Part shown: one piece after another, positions 36,414-38,105 of the stretch | Numbering within the stretch: position 1 is the stretch's first letter | Layout: each line of letters begins with the position of its first letter | From: Paracoccaceae bacterium | Lineage (GTDB): Bacteria > Pseudomonadota > Alphaproteobacteria > Rhodobacterales > Rhodobacteraceae | Length of the DNA: 38,105 bases | Reading direction: 5' to 3' | Assembly (NCBI GenBank): GCA_947468085.1 | Contig: CANIKY010000023.1 | Coordinates: forward strand, 1 to 38,105 | Notes under the pieces: model-generated | The model's database searches: none | What the model was told of the DNA's origin: nothing | What the model saw: the letters and a program-made list of their open reading frames with translations, nothing else | Program-made: the position numbers and the translations under genes

Positions 36414-37895
36414 TTACGCCAAAGTCAGGTCGTTCAAGATCGCCTCGGCCGCATGCTTGCCGGACAAGGCTGCCATCGGCACCCCCGCCCCCGGATGCGC
36501 CCCGCCCCCTGCCAGATACAACCCCGCCAGCCGTGTCCGCGCCGGAGGGCGCTGAAAACTCGCCAAGGCTCCGTGCGGGCTGCGCCCGTAGAGTGCCCCC
36601 TGTGAGGCCGGAAAGCGGGTTGAAAACCCCTGCGGCGTCATCAGCGCCGTGTCGGGCGGGTTGGGGGTGAAGGTCAGGCCGAACTTGGCCAGCGGTGGAA
36701 AGGTCTTGGCGCGGCATTCAGACACCTCTTGCGGGGACAGCGTGGTTTTGGCGGGGGCGTTTAGGATGATCTCGAAGCGTTCAAGCCCCGTGGCAGGGGC
36801 CAAGGCGCGGTCTTGGGCGCACACATACAACGTAGCGTCTTGCGGCATTTGGCCCTTGGCGATGGGGCCGAATTCCAACGCGGGGTCAGAGCCGAAAAAG
36901 ACATTGTGATGGACCAAATCTGCGCCCTTGGGCTGGGCGGCAAAAGACCAGACCCACGCCGACAGGCTGCGCGGATGCACCGCGGCGCGGGGGAGTGCGC
37001 GCTGCACATCACCGCCCAACAACCCCGTTTCCAAGGCGGCAGGGTCGCCGTTGAACACCACCGCCTCACAGGGCAGCGCGCGACCATCCGACAGAACCAC
37101 CTGCACCACACGCCCACCCTTTTGGACAATCCTCTCAACCGGTGTGTCGTAAAACTGGGTCACCCCAAGCCTATCAGCTAAGCGTGACAGCGCTTGGGCC
37201 AAGGCGTGCATGCCGCCCTTTACCGCCCAAACCCCTTGCGCCTCGGCTTGCCAGATCAGCGCCAGCACGGCGGGAGAGCGGTCGGGCGCGCCGCCCACAT
37301 AGGTCGCATAGCGGCCAAACAATTGGCGCAGGCGCGGGTCGGTGAAGCTGTGGGCCAATTGGCGCGCCAAAGTCTGGCGCGGGCCAAGGGTGCGCCACAA
37401 CGCGGGGCGGCGCAGCACATTGGCCAGAATGCCGCCAAGGCGCGGTCGGTTGGCCAGCATGACGGGGGTTTCAAAGGCTTGATACAGTTCGGCAGACAGG
37501 GCGTTAAAGCGCAAAAACTCCAAGGCGGATTGCGGCCCTGCCATGGCTTCAATCGCGGCGGCACTTTGGCGGGGATCAGTGAACAGGTCCAACTGGCTGC
37601 CATCGGGCCACCAATGCCGCGCCAAGATGGGTTGGGGGATCAAGGTCAGGTGATCTTCCAGCCTTTCACCCGCAGAGGCAAAAAGGGCGTCAAAGACGTG
37701 GCGCAGCGTTAGAACCGTCGGGCCCGCATCAACGGGCCCTGCATCCGAGGGCACAGCGCGCATCTTGCCGCCGGGGGTACCCTGGGTCTCAACCAAGGTC
37801 ACAGACAGGCCGGCGGCAGCCAGACGAATGGCCGCACTCAGCCCACCCATGCCCGCGCCCACCACCACCACCTTTTTTGCCGTGCTGTTTGCCAT
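36414..37895 (-). CDS. crtD: Methoxyneurosporene dehydrogenase CrtD (carotenoid 3,4-desaturase)
   Basis: CrtD desaturates the hydroxy- or methoxy-carotenoid made after CrtC in the spheroidene pathway. The 493-residue FAD enzyme opens with KVVVVGAGMGGLSAAIRLAAAG and an acidic ending strand (VTLVET), then GGKMRAV, and closes with LYLAGGGAHPGAGVPMAALSGKHAAEAIL, the C-terminal FAD site of phytoene desaturase-like enzymes. Without synteny it could be read as CrtI, but its place beside crtC and divergent from crtE fits CrtD. The ATG at 37895 opens the Rossmann fold; longer frames run into the PpsR operator and crtE. Its promoter region contains two PpsR boxes. Confidence 0.9.
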   Translation of the reverse strand: MANSTAKKVVVVGAGMGGLSAAIRLAAAGLSVTLVETQGTPGGKMRAVPSDAGPVDAGPTVLTLRHVFDALFASAGERLEDHLTLIPQPILARHWWPDGSQLDLFTDPRQSAAAIEAMAGPQSALEFLRFNALSAELYQAFETPVMLANRPRLGGILANVLRRPALWRTLGPRQTLARQLAHSFTDPRLRQLFGRYATYVGGAPDRSPAVLALIWQAEAQGVWAVKGGMHALAQALSRLADRLGVTQFYDTPVERIVQKGGRVVQVVLSDGRALPCEAVVFNGDPAALETGLLGGDVQRALPRAAVHPRSLSAWVWSFAAQPKGADLVHHNVFFGSDPALEFGPIAKGQMPQDATLYVCAQDRALAPATGLERFEIILNAPAKTTLSPQEVSECRAKTFPPLAKFGLTFTPNPPDTALMTPQGFSTRFPASQGALYGRSPHGALASFQRPPARTRLAGLYLAGGGAHPGAGVPMAALSGKHAAEAILNDLTLA

Positions 37896-37923
37896 AGGGG
37901 ATTGTTGACTCGCGAAAGGAAAG

Positions 37924-37941
37924 TGTCCAGTATGATTTACA
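37924..37941. promoter_or_regulatory. PpsR/CrtJ-type operator, box 1
   Basis: TGTCCAGTATGATTTACA fits the TGT-N12-ACA consensus bound by PpsR/CrtJ, the aerobic repressor of carotenoid and bacteriochlorophyll genes. A -10-like TATGAT (37931-37936) for crtE lies inside it, so binding would block the promoter. Confidence 0.8.
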
Positions 37942-37948
37942 CATAAAG

Positions 37949-37966
37949 TGTCCAGTTTAAATGACA
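37949..37966. promoter_or_regulatory. PpsR/CrtJ-type operator, box 2
   Basis: TGTCCAGTTTAAATGACA has the full TGTC...GACA symmetry. It is 7 bases from box 1, with AAAGTGTCCAGT repeated directly at 25-base spacing (37920-37931 and 37945-37956). This close pairing is typical of cooperative CrtJ/PpsR binding between divergent crt genes. Confidence 0.85.
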
Positions 37967-37988
37967 CCATCACAGGGAGGGGCTTGGC

Positions 37989-38105
37989 ATGTCCATTACA
38001 AACCGACTTGACGGCGCCACAGCGCGGGTTTTGGCCCGCGCCATGGGGGGCGATGCGCCTGCACAACTGGCAAAGGCCTTGCACTATGCCGTCACCCCTG
38101 GTGGC
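37989..38105 (+). CDS. crtE: Geranylgeranyl diphosphate synthase CrtE, 5' end only
   Basis: Only 39 codons are in the window. GGGAGG precedes the ATG at 37989 by 8 bases. The sequence runs MSITNRLDGATARVLARAM, then LAKALHYAVTPGG, matching the start of trans-prenyltransferases, where PGG-(A/K)R-RP follows. The divergent position from crtD with paired PpsR boxes is the known crtD-crtE arrangement of Rhodobacter-type clusters. The aspartate-rich motifs would lie beyond the window. Confidence 0.85.
   Translation, partial: MSITNRLDGATARVLARAMGGDAPAQLAKALHYAVTPGG

Overview
The window reads as chromosomal DNA of a phototrophic alphaproteobacterium of the Rhodobacteraceae/Paracoccaceae type. Pointers are carotenoid genes of the spheroidene branch (crtC, crtD and the start of crtE) with two PpsR/CrtJ-type operator sites, an FnrL-type oxygen sensor with an FNR box in front of it, a small SRP RNA, high GC content and dense gene packing with many ATGA overlaps. 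No rRNA, tRNA, CRISPR array, prophage or intact insertion sequence was seen.

Layout. 0-3 kb (minus strand): a C45-type peptidase/acyltransferase, then pyrB, a tiny membrane-protein ORF and a dihydroorotase-like gene cut by the window edge, which has lost its metal-binding HxH motif. 3.2-4.6 kb (plus): an unusual family-4-like uracil-DNA glycosylase and moaB. 4.6-7.4 kb: a kynureninase-like enzyme diverging from a hotdog thioesterase and an enolase-superfamily dehydratase. 7.4-8.5 kb: a UDP-glucuronate epimerase-like gene. 8.6-12.2 kb (minus): the operon ffh - GNAT - chorismate mutase - rpsP - rimM. 12.2-14.8 kb: two small DoxX-like membrane proteins diverging from a LysR regulator and an EamA exporter. 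14.8-18.2 kb: a decayed AI-2E transporter tail, a 55-residue Lys/Pro-rich ORF and a dnaE2 that ends early. 18.4-20.4 kb: rsgA, the SRP RNA gene (ffs) with a clear promoter, and a HAD phosphatase. 20.4-24.2 kb: a 5'-nucleotidase/cyclic phosphodiesterase, nudC and pheA. 24.3-32 kb (plus): a membrane-anchored cytochrome c, the yejABEF peptide importer and a glycosyltransferase. 32.1-35.5 kb (plus): fnrL, trmD, an AT-richer lipoprotein islet, rplS and rpmE. 35.5-38.1 kb: crtC-crtD (minus) diverging from crtE (plus), one edge of a photosynthesis gene cluster.

How parts fit together. Both components of the signal recognition particle (ffh and ffs) lie here, about 7.5 kb apart. The translation genes rpsP-rimM and trmD-rplS-rpmE, usually one operon, sit at opposite ends of a 24 kb segment in orientations that one inversion would rejoin. 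A 24-bp dispersed element recurs five times in intergenic gaps, and a separate 15-bp palindromic core recurs exactly three times. Oxygen/redox control is visible at fnrL (probable autoregulation) and at crtD/crtE (paired PpsR boxes).

I found no clearly new multi-gene system. The observations most worth following are the degenerate dihydroorotase with its small membrane partner ORF, the glycosylase lacking Fe-S cysteines, the truncated DnaE2, crtC without a normal start codon, and the repeat families with the apparent inversion.
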